64,000 nucleotides of DNA from an uncultured Duncaniella sp. (GTDB lineage: Bacteria; Bacteroidota; Bacteroidia; Bacteroidales; Muribaculaceae), in NCBI RefSeq assembly GCF_910578445.1, contig NZ_CAJTQC010000003.1, forward strand, positions 153,804 through 217,803, written 5' to 3'. Below are positions 27,310 to 36,564 of this stretch, one piece after another. Within the stretch, counting starts at the first letter, position 1; every line of letters begins with the position of its first letter. The translations under genes were made by a program, and so were the position numbers. Below the pieces are notes generated by a model that made no database searches, had not been told where the DNA came from, and was given only the letters and a program-made list of their open reading frames with translations.

Positions 27310-27948
27310 GTGACCGTTAAGGAACGCTATGCCCGTGTGATCGAATGGTTTTCTGCGGCGATGCCTGTCGCTGAGACCGAACTGCATTATGAGAACCCCT
27401 ATCAGTTGCTTGTGGCGGTGATTTTGTCGGCACAATGCACTGATAAGAGGGTCAATCTCATAACACCACCGCTTTTTGAGGCATTTCCGACTCCGCAGGC
27501 TCTTGCTGAAGCCTCGGTTGATGAGATTTTTGAATATATAAAGAGCTGTTCCTATCCCAACAATAAAAGCCGTTCATTGAGTGGAATGGCCAAGAAACTC
27601 GTCGATGAATTCGGAGGGGAAGTGCCTTCTGATCTTGATTCGCTGACGAGCCTGCCGGGGGTAGGGCGCAAGACAGCCAATGTGATTATGTCGGTTGTCT
27701 ATAACAAGGCCACTATGGCGGTGGATACGCATGTGTTTCGCGTGAGCGAGCGTATCGGTCTGACCACAAACAGCAAGACGCCTCTTGCGACTGAAAAGGC
27801 TCTCATGAAGAATATCCCGGAAGAGCTTATTCCTAAGGCTCACCACTGGCTGATACTTCATGGACGATATGTCTGTAAGGCCCGCAGGCCGGATTGCCTT
27901 AACTGTGGTCTGACTTCCGTGTGTCGTTACTATCAGAAGAATGGTTGA
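27310..27948 (+). CDS. nth: Endonuclease III
   Basis: The 212-residue DNA glycosylase/AP lyase removes oxidised pyrimidines in base excision repair. It begins with GTG, preceded by the purine-rich AAGAAAGGGAAA. The helix-hairpin-helix LPGVGRKTAN contains catalytic Lys121, and Asp139 lies in AVDTHVFRVSERIG. The C-terminal 4Fe-4S cluster cysteines are in CKARRPDCLNCGLTSVC, with the standard C-x6-C-x2-C-x5-C spacing. It overlaps the next gene by 8 bp, so the two are translationally coupled. Confidence 0.97.
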   Translation: MTVKERYARVIEWFSAAMPVAETELHYENPYQLLVAVILSAQCTDKRVNLITPPLFEAFPTPQALAEASVDEIFEYIKSCSYPNNKSRSLSGMAKKLVDEFGGEVPSDLDSLTSLPGVGRKTANVIMSVVYNKATMAVDTHVFRVSERIGLTTNSKTPLATEKALMKNIPEELIPKAHHWLILHGRYVCKARRPDCLNCGLTSVCRYYQKNG

Positions 27949-28582
27949 GTCGACTTTTATTTTTATAATTGAAATTTTAGGGACACTGGCTTTTGGTGTC
28001 AGTGGCGTGCGTCTTGCCGCCAAGAAGCATTTCGACTGGTTCGGTGCTTATACAATTGGAGTTATAACAGCAATCGGGGGCGGGACACTGCGCGATGTTC
28101 TGCTTGATATTCCTGTGTTCTGGATGCAGACATGGCTCTATCTTGCAGTAACCGGTGTGTCATTCCTTATCGTGGCTGCCTTCACGAGAATTCTGACATC
28201 AGACTCCAAGTCGCTTTTTATGTTTGATGCCGTCGGTCTGACGCTGTTTGTCATAACAGGTATTGAAAAGACTCTTGCTGAAGGCTACCCTATGTGGGTT
28301 GCGGTGATTATGGGCATGATAACAGGCTCATTCGGCGGTATTCTGCGTGATGTGCTCATCAATGAAGAGCCACTGTTTTTCCGTAAGGATATCTACGCCA
28401 CTGCATGTCTGGCCGGTGGCGGTGTCTATTGGCTTTTTGCCGAATTAGGCTCTCCGGTATGGATGCAGGAAGTTCTTTGCGTCATCACTATTCTTGTCCT
28501 ACGCTGGGGAGCTTTGCGCTATGGGTGGCATCTTCCTGAGATGAAAGAGCGCTCTGTCAATGAGCTGCGCAAGCGTAGGTAG
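27941..28582 (+). CDS. TRIC-type cation channel (UPF0126, YadS/YicG-like)
   Basis: The 213-residue membrane protein has the internal duplication typical of UPF0126/TRIC channels: two three-helix units carrying GGGTLRDVLLD and GGILRDVLIN. Prokaryotic TRIC proteins form trimeric monovalent cation channels; a role as amino-acid transporter has also been suggested for some. Its start codon lies inside the end of nth, and a strong terminator follows 16 bp after its stop. Confidence 0.9.
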   Translation: MVESTFIFIIEILGTLAFGVSGVRLAAKKHFDWFGAYTIGVITAIGGGTLRDVLLDIPVFWMQTWLYLAVTGVSFLIVAAFTRILTSDSKSLFMFDAVGLTLFVITGIEKTLAEGYPMWVAVIMGMITGSFGGILRDVLINEEPLFFRKDIYATACLAGGGVYWLFAELGSPVWMQEVLCVITILVLRWGALRYGWHLPEMKERSVNELRKRR

Positions 28583-28598
28583 AATTACTATATTTATA

Positions 28599-28651
28599 GA
28601 ATACAGAAAAATCCCTTGGCTCAAGCTGAACCAAGGGATTTTTCTGTATTC
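28599..28651. terminator. Bidirectional terminator with 21-bp perfect stem
   Basis: The arms 28599-28619 and 28631-28651 are exact reverse complements around an 11-nt loop. The stem has a GC-rich core (ATCCCTTGG) and AT-rich base, giving U-rich tails both ways. It separates the nth-TRIC pair from the convergent S9 peptidase gene. Confidence 0.9.
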
Positions 28652-28683
28652 ATCTTATTTTAGTATGTGTCCTAAATGAAGTC

Positions 28684-30846
28684 TTATTCATTGTTGGCGT
28701 TGGTCTGGCCCGGTTTCAGCCATTTGTCAAACCAGCGGAAGAATAGGCGCTGCCACATGACGGCGTTCTGCGGTTTGAGAATCCAGTGGTTTTCGTCGGG
28801 GAAGATTACCATTTCGGCCGGTATGCCACGGAGTTTGGCAGCGTTGAAGGCCATTTCTCCTTGTGACGACAGGATGCGGTAGTCGAATTCACCATGTGAA
28901 ATCATGATGGGAGTATCCCATTTGTCAACAAACTTGTGTGGCGACATGGCAAACGTACGCTGAGCCGTAGCGTTGTCTTTTCTCCAGAAAGCTCCGTAGT
29001 CGGGGGCTGTGGTCACGTCGGCAGGCGCTTTGTCGGCTCCACCGCCCATGTCCCAGTTTGCAAACCACATTTCTTCGGTCTCAAGATACTGGGCTTCAAT
29101 GTTGAAGATTCCGGCATGAGCGAGGAAGGCTGCAAAACGTTTTTCGTGGTTGCCTGCAAGCCAGTAGGTCGAGAAACCGCCATAGCTTGCGCCGGTGCAT
29201 CCGATGCGTGAGTTGTCGACATAGGGACGTTCTTTCATGAAGTCGACTGCTGCGAGATAGTCGCGCATGTTCTGGCCGGGATAGTCGCCTGAAATCTGTG
29301 CGTTCCATTCAGTTCCGAAGCCGGGGAGACCGCGACGGTTAGGAGCGATGACGATATAGCCGTTTGAGGCCATGAGCGCAAGGTTCCAGCGGTAGCTCCA
29401 GAATTGGCTTACGGCGCTTTGCGGACCGCCCTGACAGTAGAGGATGGCCGGATATGTCTTGGTCGAGTCGAAATCCTGAGGATAGACACCCCATACGAGC
29501 ATCTGTTTGCCGTCAGTGGTCTTGACCATGTTGCGCTCGACGCGTGGCATCTTGATTGATGCGAGGAGCTCGGTGTTGACGTTTGAAATCTGTTTTACTT
29601 CACCTGCCTTGGCGATGCAGACTTCGTTGGGGGCGAGCATCGAGTGGCGGAGTGTCACGATGCTTTCTGCGTCGAGAGGTGCGAGACCTGCGTAGTCGCA
29701 TTCGCCGTCAGCAACGACCTTGACTTCCTTGCTTGCGATATCGATTGAGAATACGGGGATATTTCCGTCTTTTGCAGCGAGGAAATAGAGCGATTTGCCG
29801 TTGGGATTCCATGCGATTGCGTCAGCAGTGTAATCCCAGTCGGTAGTGAGGTCTGATTTCTCACCTGTGGCGGTGTCGAGGATGAAGATGCGGTTCTTGT
29901 CAGCCTCGTAGCCGTCGCGTTCCATTGAAAGCCATGCCACATACTTGCCGTCGGGGGAGTAGGCTGGAGCTGTGTCATAGCCCATCATGCCTTCGGTGAG
30001 ATTGCGGGTGCTCTTGTCTGCGATGGTGTAGAGGTAGAGATCCGAGTTGGTCGAAAGTGCGTAGTCGCGTCCGGTCTTCTTGCGCGAAACATATATAAGC
30101 GACTTGCTGTCGGGTGACCATGCGAATGACTCCGAGCCTCCGAACGGACGCATTGGAGCTTCATACATGGGTTCGTCCGACATGATGTCCTCAACATTGC
30201 TGACACTGCTGCCGTCGAAGTCGCAGATGAAAGGATGGGGTATTTCGGTCACCCACTGATCCCAGTGCTTATACATCATGTCGTCAATGACACGGCCGGT
30301 GGCATCGGGAAGGTCGGGGTAGAGGTCCTTGGCCTCGCGTGCGAACTTGATAGTGGAAATCAGGACGATTTTCTTTTCGTCGGGTGAAAAGAGGAAGCCT
30401 TCAATACCTTTTTCAAGCGATGTTACCTGTTTGCGGTCGCTTCCGTCGGCGTTCATGACCCAGAGCTGGCTTTTACCGTCGGCATCGGCATAGGTGAAAG
30501 CAATCTGCTTGCCTTGGTTGATCCACACGAAATTGCCCTCTGATTTGGGAGTCCGTGTGATGCGTTCAAGGTTCGAGCCGTCAGGATCCATGACATAGAG
30601 GTCATTGTTTGAACGGTTCTGCTCAAGGCTTTCATAGGAAATGCCGAAAAGCACCTTGCGGGTGTCGGGCGAAACGCTTACGGCCGAGACGCGGCCGAGG
30701 GCTTCGAGGGCGTCGATATCGAAAATCCCGGTTGTCGATTTGAAATCGGGCTTGTCGATGATCTGTGCCTCTTTTTCGCCCCCTGTCGAGCAGGCTGCAA
30801 GTGAGCCTGCCGTAAGGATTGTTGCCATGATGTGGTTTAGATTCAT
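28684..30846 (-). CDS. S9-family prolyl oligopeptidase, DPP5-like lipoprotein
   Basis: The 720-residue lipoprotein (lipobox Cys19, SLAAC) has a WD40-like beta-propeller with repeated SPDxK units (residues ~35-430) and a C-terminal alpha/beta-hydrolase. The catalytic triad is visible: Ser554 in GASYGGFSTYW, Asp655 in EFDYRI and His687 in ENHW. This form matches S9C dipeptidyl-peptidase 5 of Bacteroidales, which releases dipeptides from peptides in the periplasm. It starts 49 bp after prs on the same strand and may share its transcript, although no functional link is obvious. Confidence 0.92.
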   Translation of the reverse strand: MNLNHIMATILTAGSLAACSTGGEKEAQIIDKPDFKSTTGIFDIDALEALGRVSAVSVSPDTRKVLFGISYESLEQNRSNNDLYVMDPDGSNLERITRTPKSEGNFVWINQGKQIAFTYADADGKSQLWVMNADGSDRKQVTSLEKGIEGFLFSPDEKKIVLISTIKFAREAKDLYPDLPDATGRVIDDMMYKHWDQWVTEIPHPFICDFDGSSVSNVEDIMSDEPMYEAPMRPFGGSESFAWSPDSKSLIYVSRKKTGRDYALSTNSDLYLYTIADKSTRNLTEGMMGYDTAPAYSPDGKYVAWLSMERDGYEADKNRIFILDTATGEKSDLTTDWDYTADAIAWNPNGKSLYFLAAKDGNIPVFSIDIASKEVKVVADGECDYAGLAPLDAESIVTLRHSMLAPNEVCIAKAGEVKQISNVNTELLASIKMPRVERNMVKTTDGKQMLVWGVYPQDFDSTKTYPAILYCQGGPQSAVSQFWSYRWNLALMASNGYIVIAPNRRGLPGFGTEWNAQISGDYPGQNMRDYLAAVDFMKERPYVDNSRIGCTGASYGGFSTYWLAGNHEKRFAAFLAHAGIFNIEAQYLETEEMWFANWDMGGGADKAPADVTTAPDYGAFWRKDNATAQRTFAMSPHKFVDKWDTPIMISHGEFDYRILSSQGEMAFNAAKLRGIPAEMVIFPDENHWILKPQNAVMWQRLFFRWFDKWLKPGQTNANNE

Positions 30847-30895
30847 GTCGGTTGTTTAGGGGGTGAATGTGTGATGATTGGAGAAAGAGACCTCC

Positions 30896-31840
30896 TTATT
30901 TGATGAGATATTGCGACGAGATTGACTCGTGGGTGTGGACACGACGGATGGTGTCGGCGAAAAGACGTGCGACAGAAAGGATGGTGGCTTTCTTGCAGTT
31001 CTTGTTGAAAGGAATGGAGTTGGTAAACATCATTTCAGTCAGCGAGCAGTTGTCGACGCGTTCCGATGCGGGGTCTGACATGATAGCGTGTGAGCACAGT
31101 GCGCGCACAGAGCGGGCTCCGCACGACATCATGAGGTCAGCCGCTTTGGTGATGGTTCCCGCTGTGTCGACCATATCGTCGACGAGCACCACATCTTTGT
31201 CCTTGACGTCGCCGATGACGGTCATCTGGGCCACTACATTGGCCTTTGCACGCTGCTTGTGGCAGAGCACGAGGGGAACATTCAGATATTTTGCATAACT
31301 GTTTGCTCGTTTTGCTCCTCCGACGTCGGGCGATGCGATGACAAGGTTCTCAAGTTTCAGCGACTGGATGTAGGGGATGAATACCGACGACGCATAGAGG
31401 TGGTCGACGGGGATGTCAAAGAAACCTTGGATCTGGTCGGCATGAAGGTCCATGGTGATTACGCGGTCAACTCCGGCTGTAGTCAGGAGGTCAGCTACAA
31501 GCTTGGCGGCAATTGATACACGGGGCTTGTCTTTGCGGTCCTGACGAGCCCAGCCAAAGTAGGGCATGACAGCGATGATGGACGCTGCCGACGCACGCTT
31601 TGCCGCATCAATCATCAGAAGAAGCTCCATGAGGTTGTCGGTGTTGGGGAATGTCGACTGTACGAGATATACCTCGCATCCGCGGATGGATTCCTCGAAC
31701 GATACTTCAAACTCGCCGTCGGCAAAGTACTGGATGTTCATTTTGCCGAGTTCGCAGCCTAAATCGCGGCAGATTTCTTCTGCCATGTAGTGAGATTTTG
31801 TCCCGGAGAAAACTTTGATTGGTGGAAGGGAATCAATCAT
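30896..31840 (-). CDS. prs: Ribose-phosphate pyrophosphokinase
   Basis: The 314-residue enzyme makes PRPP from ribose 5-phosphate and ATP for nucleotide, His and Trp synthesis. I start it at the ATG at 31840 (MIDSLPPIKVFSGT); an 11-codon upstream extension is not conserved. Key motifs: PYFGWARQDRKDKPR, ITMDLHADQIQGFF, and the PRPP loop VVLVDDMVDTAGT. A TAnnTTTG box sits 30 bp upstream. Confidence 0.96.
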   Translation of the reverse strand: MIDSLPPIKVFSGTKSHYMAEEICRDLGCELGKMNIQYFADGEFEVSFEESIRGCEVYLVQSTFPNTDNLMELLLMIDAAKRASAASIIAVMPYFGWARQDRKDKPRVSIAAKLVADLLTTAGVDRVITMDLHADQIQGFFDIPVDHLYASSVFIPYIQSLKLENLVIASPDVGGAKRANSYAKYLNVPLVLCHKQRAKANVVAQMTVIGDVKDKDVVLVDDMVDTAGTITKAADLMMSCGARSVRALCSHAIMSDPASERVDNCSLTEMMFTNSIPFNKNCKKATILSVARLFADTIRRVHTHESISSQYLIK

Positions 31841-31870
31841 GATTATTTGTGATAATGATGAGTTTGGGTG

Positions 31871-31878
31871 CAAAATTA
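31871..31878 (-). promoter_or_regulatory. -7 element of prs
   Basis: TAATTTTG on the minus strand is an exact consensus match 30 bp upstream of the prs start. It immediately follows the terminator of the upstream transporter gene. Confidence 0.55.
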
Positions 31879-31879
31879 C

Positions 31880-31921
31880 AAAAATTCCCTCGGCTATAAT
31901 GTTAAAAGCGAGGGAATTTTT
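31880..31921 (-). terminator. Terminator of the AspT/YidE-type transporter gene
   Basis: A perfect 13-bp inverted repeat (31880-31892 with 31909-31921, core TTCCCTCG) ends in a T-run on the minus strand, 11 bp after the transporter stop codon. Confidence 0.85.
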
Positions 31922-31931
31922 TATGTCAGTG

Positions 31932-33581
31932 TTAGAAGAAGCAGAGTATGAGTGCCTGAGCGGCTACAACACGGAGGAACATTGTGAGAGGATAGACAGT
32001 CGAATAGGCCACGGCAGGTGCGTCAGACCCGGTCGAGTTGTTTGCATAGGCAAGGGCTGGGGGATCTGTGCAGCCACCCGAGACAAGACCCATGATTGTC
32101 AGGAAATTGATTTTGTAGACTCCTCGGGCGATACATCCGACGATAAGAAGCGGTACGAAAGTGATTATGAATCCCCAGATGACCCACCACATACCTGTGG
32201 TGTTGAAGACCGTATCGGCGAAACCGCGGCCTGAAGAGATGCCGACGGATGCAAGGAACAGACATATGCCAAGCTCGCGCATGAGCAGTGATGCCGACGA
32301 CGATGTGTAGGTGACAAGTTTGAACTTGTAGCCGAAACGGCTCAGAAGGATTGCCACTACGAGCGGTCCGCCGGCGAGTCCGAGCTTCATGCCGAAGCCG
32401 ACGTTGATCGAGCCGACTATGATACCGAAAAGGATTCCGACAAAGATAGTGATGAGGTTGGGCTGGTTGAGACGCTTCATCGAGTTGCCGAGGCGCACTG
32501 AAAGACGCTCGATGTCGTTGAGGTCGCCTACGACCACGAGGCGGTCGCCCATCTGCAGGCGCAGACCGGGAGATGCGAGAAGGTCGACTCCGGCACGGTT
32601 GACGCGTGTGCAGTTGAGTGAATAAGCTGTGTGAAGACGGAGGTCGCCGAGGGGCACGCCGTTATATTTGCTTTGTGTGACGACGATGCGGCGTGAGTAG
32701 ACCTGACTCTGGACTTCTTCCCAGTCCATTTCGATTTCATGGCCGATGACCCCTTTGAACTTCATTTCGTCATTCGGGCCGAGGACCACAAAAATCTTGT
32801 CGCCGACATGCAGCTCGGTTTTCGACGTGGGGATTATCACTTTGCCGTCAGCTCCCATGAGACGCGACACGACGAAGTCGCAGTGGAGTATCTGATGAAG
32901 GTCATAGAGGGTTTTGCCGTCAATGAGTTTGTTGGTGACCTCAAAGGAGACAATCAGCGGTTTCTGCTGCGAGCTTTCAATCTCGTCCTCGATTGCCTTG
33001 ATTTCATCTTCAGTGCGGATTTTGAATACAGCCTTGACAATGAGCATCGAAAGGATGATGCCGATTACGCCGAGAGGATAGGCGGCTGCATAGCCCATAG
33101 CCATAATGTTGATGGCTTCTGTCGTGCCTGCTGTCTGCTGTGCGGCTGCAAGACCGGGGGTGTTGGTCACCGCACCCGACATCACACCGACAAGAGCTGA
33201 AATCTCGGTGTTACCGTCGATATAGAAAATTGCAAGCACGATTGATACGTTGAGCACGATGATCAGGACTGCAAGTCCGTTGAGCAAGACGCCTCCTTTC
33301 TTAAATGAAGAGAAGAAACCCGGACCGACCTGAATACCAATAGCGAAGATGAACAGGATCAAACCGAATTCGCGGACGAATTTCAGTACTTCGGGGTTGA
33401 CTATGTAGCCGAAGTGGCCCATGATGATTCCGACGAAAAGCACGAAAGTCACCCCGAGCGAGATGCCTCCTATCTTTAGCTTCCCGAGGAAGATGCCGGC
33501 TGCGATGACAAAGGAGTAGAGCACAAGCGTACTCGCGAGCTCCGTATGTCCCGGCCCGATAAGGTCAAATAACCATTCCAT
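31932..33581 (-). CDS. AspT/YidE-family putative transporter with two TrkA-C domains
   Basis: The 549-residue membrane protein has two hydrophobic AspT/YidE-YbjL domains (residues ~1-175 and ~375-549). Two regulatory TrkA_C (RCK_C) domains lie between them (IVSFEVTNKLIDGKTLYDL... and RIVVTQSKYNGVPLGDLRL...). Repeated sequences are visible in the halves, e.g. GVMSGAVTNTPGLAAA and GLVSGGCTDPPALAYA. Relatives include the aspartate-alanine antiporter AspT, but the substrate of this class is mostly unknown. A TAnnTTTG box (33669-33676, minus strand) precedes it. Confidence 0.92.
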   Translation of the reverse strand: MEWLFDLIGPGHTELASTLVLYSFVIAAGIFLGKLKIGGISLGVTFVLFVGIIMGHFGYIVNPEVLKFVREFGLILFIFAIGIQVGPGFFSSFKKGGVLLNGLAVLIIVLNVSIVLAIFYIDGNTEISALVGVMSGAVTNTPGLAAAQQTAGTTEAINIMAMGYAAAYPLGVIGIILSMLIVKAVFKIRTEDEIKAIEDEIESSQQKPLIVSFEVTNKLIDGKTLYDLHQILHCDFVVSRLMGADGKVIIPTSKTELHVGDKIFVVLGPNDEMKFKGVIGHEIEMDWEEVQSQVYSRRIVVTQSKYNGVPLGDLRLHTAYSLNCTRVNRAGVDLLASPGLRLQMGDRLVVVGDLNDIERLSVRLGNSMKRLNQPNLITIFVGILFGIIVGSINVGFGMKLGLAGGPLVVAILLSRFGYKFKLVTYTSSSASLLMRELGICLFLASVGISSGRGFADTVFNTTGMWWVIWGFIITFVPLLIVGCIARGVYKINFLTIMGLVSGGCTDPPALAYANNSTGSDAPAVAYSTVYPLTMFLRVVAAQALILCFF

Positions 33582-33668
33582 TGTTTAAAAAAATATTGAC
33601 TATATGAATTGTAACAATCTTTTTTATTGGCCCCTCTGCATATTCATGAGGTTTTCGCTTTGAGAGTG

Positions 33669-33676
33669 CAAAGGTA
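33669..33676 (-). promoter_or_regulatory. Candidate -7 element of the AspT/YidE-type gene
   Basis: TACCTTTG on the minus strand matches TAnnTTTG exactly, 87 bp upstream of the start codon. Confidence 0.45.
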
Positions 33677-33743
33677 GGAATTTTCAGCCGTTTTTCTACA
33701 ATGCCACCGCCCAAAATTTATATCTGTTAAATTTTGATTTAAA

Positions 33744-34253
33744 TTATAAACTTCTTTGTTTTGCGCGGAGGATGATTTTATCATCCCAAGGAATCCTTTC
33801 CCCCAAGAAATACATATAATGCTTATCAATTCCGTATGTCTTATAAAGATATTTGAATGTCTTGGGGTCCGCACCTACCACCAGATACATTTTGATATAG
33901 TCAATATCTGCGCACCCCTCGCTATCAGCTTCCCACCAGTCTTCGCAAATGGCTGATATAGGGTAATATACATGGTTTTTATCCTTGGCATATTCGCAAT
34001 CCTTTGAGACGACAAAAGACCTCGCATCTATTTTTTTCAAAGGTTTAGTATATTTTATACAGCAATTTATGTCTTCGACTGTCGTACCGTATATTGAATC
34101 ACCAACCCTGAGAAACCAGCCTTCGCGATCCATGTCATTAAGCGGACGCCACTGAGCTGTATCGTTCACCTCGTCATATCCTTTATGGGTATGTAACACC
34201 CATGCAGATGTTCCCAGAAATAGGATTATCATTAATAAGTCTATTTTTTTCAT
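33744..34253 (-). CDS. DKNYY-domain protein, membrane-anchored or exported
   Basis: The 169-residue protein begins with MKKIDLLMIILFLGTSAWVL, a signal peptide or anchor. The body carries DKNYY-type repeats: YAKDKNHVYYPIS and YGIDKHYMYFLGERI, with GADPKTFKYL between them. DKNYY proteins are common in variable regions of many bacteria, and no biochemical function is firmly known. It is the first gene of an AT-rich block whose members all point the same way and mostly have signal peptides. Confidence 0.72.
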   Translation of the reverse strand: MKKIDLLMIILFLGTSAWVLHTHKGYDEVNDTAQWRPLNDMDREGWFLRVGDSIYGTTVEDINCCIKYTKPLKKIDARSFVVSKDCEYAKDKNHVYYPISAICEDWWEADSEGCADIDYIKMYLVVGADPKTFKYLYKTYGIDKHYMYFLGERIPWDDKIILRAKQRSL

Positions 34254-34345
34254 GATTTTATAAATTTAGTACGTTATATAGTTCTATAAATGGTGCTTTT
34301 GAAGTAAATCGTAATCTTCTGACAGTTGTCGTCAAAAAAATTGTA

Positions 34346-35056
34346 TCATCCGAAAATCGCCTCCCAAATCTTCCGCAGCCAGTCGACAAAGCGCTGCCAG
34401 ATGGATTGAGGAGGCTTTTGATCATGATCGGTGGAAAGATTTTTTGCGGTATTATCGATTGCGGTTATGGATATATGGACACTGTCTTTATCTGATTTTA
34501 TAGAATCCATCTTTTTTGTCATCATTACTACTTTCCGTAGTGAGTCAAGTTGAGCGATTGTAAACCTATCGATTTCACCAAGATTACAAAACGACACCGT
34601 ATCAATCCTTGTTGCTCCCCTATTAAATATAATTCTTGCAAGATAGTGGTCGGTTATGGGACTAATATAGCGTTGGGCTTCATTTCCTATGTGTCTTATC
34701 AAATCCGGTTCCCATGATTTGACAAGATTATAATACACACTTAATTTTTTATCATACGATGACACTGTTGATTCTGTGTAGTAAAGCACTCTGTGGCTAT
34801 TATTTTTCCACACGTTAATACTATGGTTACGATTATCATGTATGACATCAGCAACATATATTGTGTCGCACTGCTCGTTAATGTTGATTTCTTCTGTAAT
34901 TGGTATGGATAAGATTGAGTCATTGATAGCCCATCGGTCATCTTTAAGTTCCGAAAATATCCTGCGAGGCGTTTTGAGAATCCATGTTGAAATATCTTCC
35001 ATCATTTGAAACGATGATGCTACCGCACAGATTATAAGGGTTGTGATAAGTTTCAT
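34346..35056 (-). CDS. Exported protein of a local paralogue family (distant member)
   Basis: The 236-residue product is started at the ATG at 35056, which gives a signal peptide (MKLITTLIICAVASSFQ); a 51-codon upstream extension has no such signal and is probably leader. It shares a pattern with the two proteins at 35866 and 36695: DTIYVADVIHDNRNHSINVW, then a SW-containing segment (LVKSWEPDLI), then LARIIFNRGATRIDTVSF. Those correspond to DTIFIKETINKDGTYSMSIW, TSWRKKEL and SRVIIKQKSIRIDMFKY in the neighbour. It continues past the shared part for ~60 residues and ends in a Trp-rich tail (QSIWQRFVDWLRKIWEAIFG). Function unknown. Confidence 0.6.
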   Translation of the reverse strand: MKLITTLIICAVASSFQMMEDISTWILKTPRRIFSELKDDRWAINDSILSIPITEEININEQCDTIYVADVIHDNRNHSINVWKNNSHRVLYYTESTVSSYDKKLSVYYNLVKSWEPDLIRHIGNEAQRYISPITDHYLARIIFNRGATRIDTVSFCNLGEIDRFTIAQLDSLRKVVMMTKKMDSIKSDKDSVHISITAIDNTAKNLSTDHDQKPPQSIWQRFVDWLRKIWEAIFG

Positions 35057-35255
35057 TTTATTAATTTTTTTTATATAATTATGAGTATTAGAGTACATGT
35101 AAGGGGATAAATTATAATATCCATTATTGTGGATGGATACCCCAGCTGGGAAATCATCGTAAGCTTTTCTATAGGGAAGAAAATGTTCAACTCTAATAGC
35201 ATTCTCCACATTGCCTTACATAATCATGACATCGCCTAAAGCTAAAATAACCTCA

Positions 35256-35780
35256 TTACAATCCGACCTCTGTTTTAGTATCTGTAATAACGATATGGTT
35301 ATCTTTATATAAAAAAAAGTCGGGTATCTTATCAAAATGTTTCTGAAACTCCTTTTCAGTAATCATGACTATACGTTCCTCATAGTATTCGCATGCCCTA
35401 CTATTAGACATTATAATAATCTGAAAGGACTCGCCGGGTGATAGTAGTTTAATGAAATTATAGCCCAGATATATGTGATAGTTGATAAATTCGATATTAG
35501 GTTCCATAATAATATGACCAAAAGAAAAATCATATCCTTTAGGAATCGACCAGAAATAGCGTTTGACTAAAAGTCGTGGTGCAATCTGTCCTACTGGAGT
35601 AGGATTGACCCAAAAATAGCAGTTATCCTCAGTTTGATTGTCAATCTGTATTATATATTTGTCAATAACTTCGCCTTCAGATTCTACTATAATACTATCA
35701 TTCCTATATGATTCACAGGCATGACTCCGCGATAAAATCATAATGGTCAGTAAGCCAGTAAAAATTCTAAGAATATTCAT
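35256..35780 (-). CDS. Small exported protein of unknown function
   Basis: The 174-residue product has a hydrophobic N-terminal signal (MNILRIFTGLLTIMILSRSHAC). The rest is beta-rich and aromatic (DNCYFWVNPTPVGQIAP, KRYFWSIPKGYDFSFGH), followed by a possible Ig-like strand pattern. I do not recognise a family. It lies between members of the local paralogue family, on the same strand and with the same AT-rich codon use, so it belongs to the same accessory block. Confidence 0.6.
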   Translation of the reverse strand: MNILRIFTGLLTIMILSRSHACESYRNDSIIVESEGEVIDKYIIQIDNQTEDNCYFWVNPTPVGQIAPRLLVKRYFWSIPKGYDFSFGHIIMEPNIEFINYHIYLGYNFIKLLSPGESFQIIIMSNSRACEYYEERIVMITEKEFQKHFDKIPDFFLYKDNHIVITDTKTEVGL

Positions 35781-35865
35781 TATTTCATAAATTTAATAGT
35801 AGTTCGTTTACTATTTAATATCGTATCTACTAATATTTATTTGTGTCTGTAGATTCTGAAAAATT

Positions 35866-36543
35866 CTATAATTTCTCCTTTATATCATTAGGCCAAAAAA
35901 GATCATAGTATTTGAACATGTCGATGCGGATAGACTTTTGTTTTATAATTACTCGGCTGATGCAGCTTGGAGCAGGATTGGATCTGTAAAAGCCGTTAGG
36001 ATACTTATCTTTTCCATATTCCTGAAGTTCTTTTTTCCGCCATGATGTGATATAATTATATTCCCTCAGACCCTCTACTCCGAGGTACTTGTAGTTATTC
36101 TTTGTGAACAATGTAATATGGCCCACGACATCCGGTAGGGAATATATACTGTCCATAGTATGCCAGATAGACATTGAATAAGTCCCATCTTTGTTTATTG
36201 TCTCCTTTATAAAGATTGTATCGGGAATAGCGTATTTTAAATGATTCAAAATAAACGGCTGTGAGTAGAAATGTGATTCTGCTTTTACGTCATATGAATC
36301 ATATTCAACCTTCTCACGTCCTAAATGTTGTATTGACGTTATCTGTTTGAAAATCCAGGGCAATGATAATTCTTTAGACAGTTTTAAAATCAGAGTGGTA
36401 TCCCTCCATTCATTCGGATGGATATGTGAGTTCATATATGGACTATACGTTTCATAGAGGTATTGTTTATCCTCCGCACCAATATGCAGTGCGGTAACAA
36501 GAAGAATTCCTATTATCGAAAAAATTAGTCTATATGTTTTCAT
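35866..36543 (-). CDS. Exported protein of a local paralogue family
   Basis: The 225-residue product has a signal peptide (MKTYRLIFSIIGILLVTALHIGA). Its C-terminal half is clearly related to the protein at 36695-37471: SWRKKELQEYG against DWRKEELQEYG, SNPAPSCISRVII against SNPYSVCATRIVL, and IRIDMFKYYDLFWPND against VIIDMLKFYSPLWPED. A central segment DTIFIKETINKDGTYSMSIW also corresponds. No known domain is recognised and no catalytic motif is apparent. Confidence 0.68.
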   Translation of the reverse strand: MKTYRLIFSIIGILLVTALHIGAEDKQYLYETYSPYMNSHIHPNEWRDTTLILKLSKELSLPWIFKQITSIQHLGREKVEYDSYDVKAESHFYSQPFILNHLKYAIPDTIFIKETINKDGTYSMSIWHTMDSIYSLPDVVGHITLFTKNNYKYLGVEGLREYNYITSWRKKELQEYGKDKYPNGFYRSNPAPSCISRVIIKQKSIRIDMFKYYDLFWPNDIKEKL

Positions 36544-36564
36544 TCTTGTCTAAATTATGATTTC

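Noticed and set aside
34346..35209. The longer 287-codon version of the island protein
   Set aside because: The extra 51 residues precede a clear signal peptide at the Met at 35056 and are probably untranslated leader.
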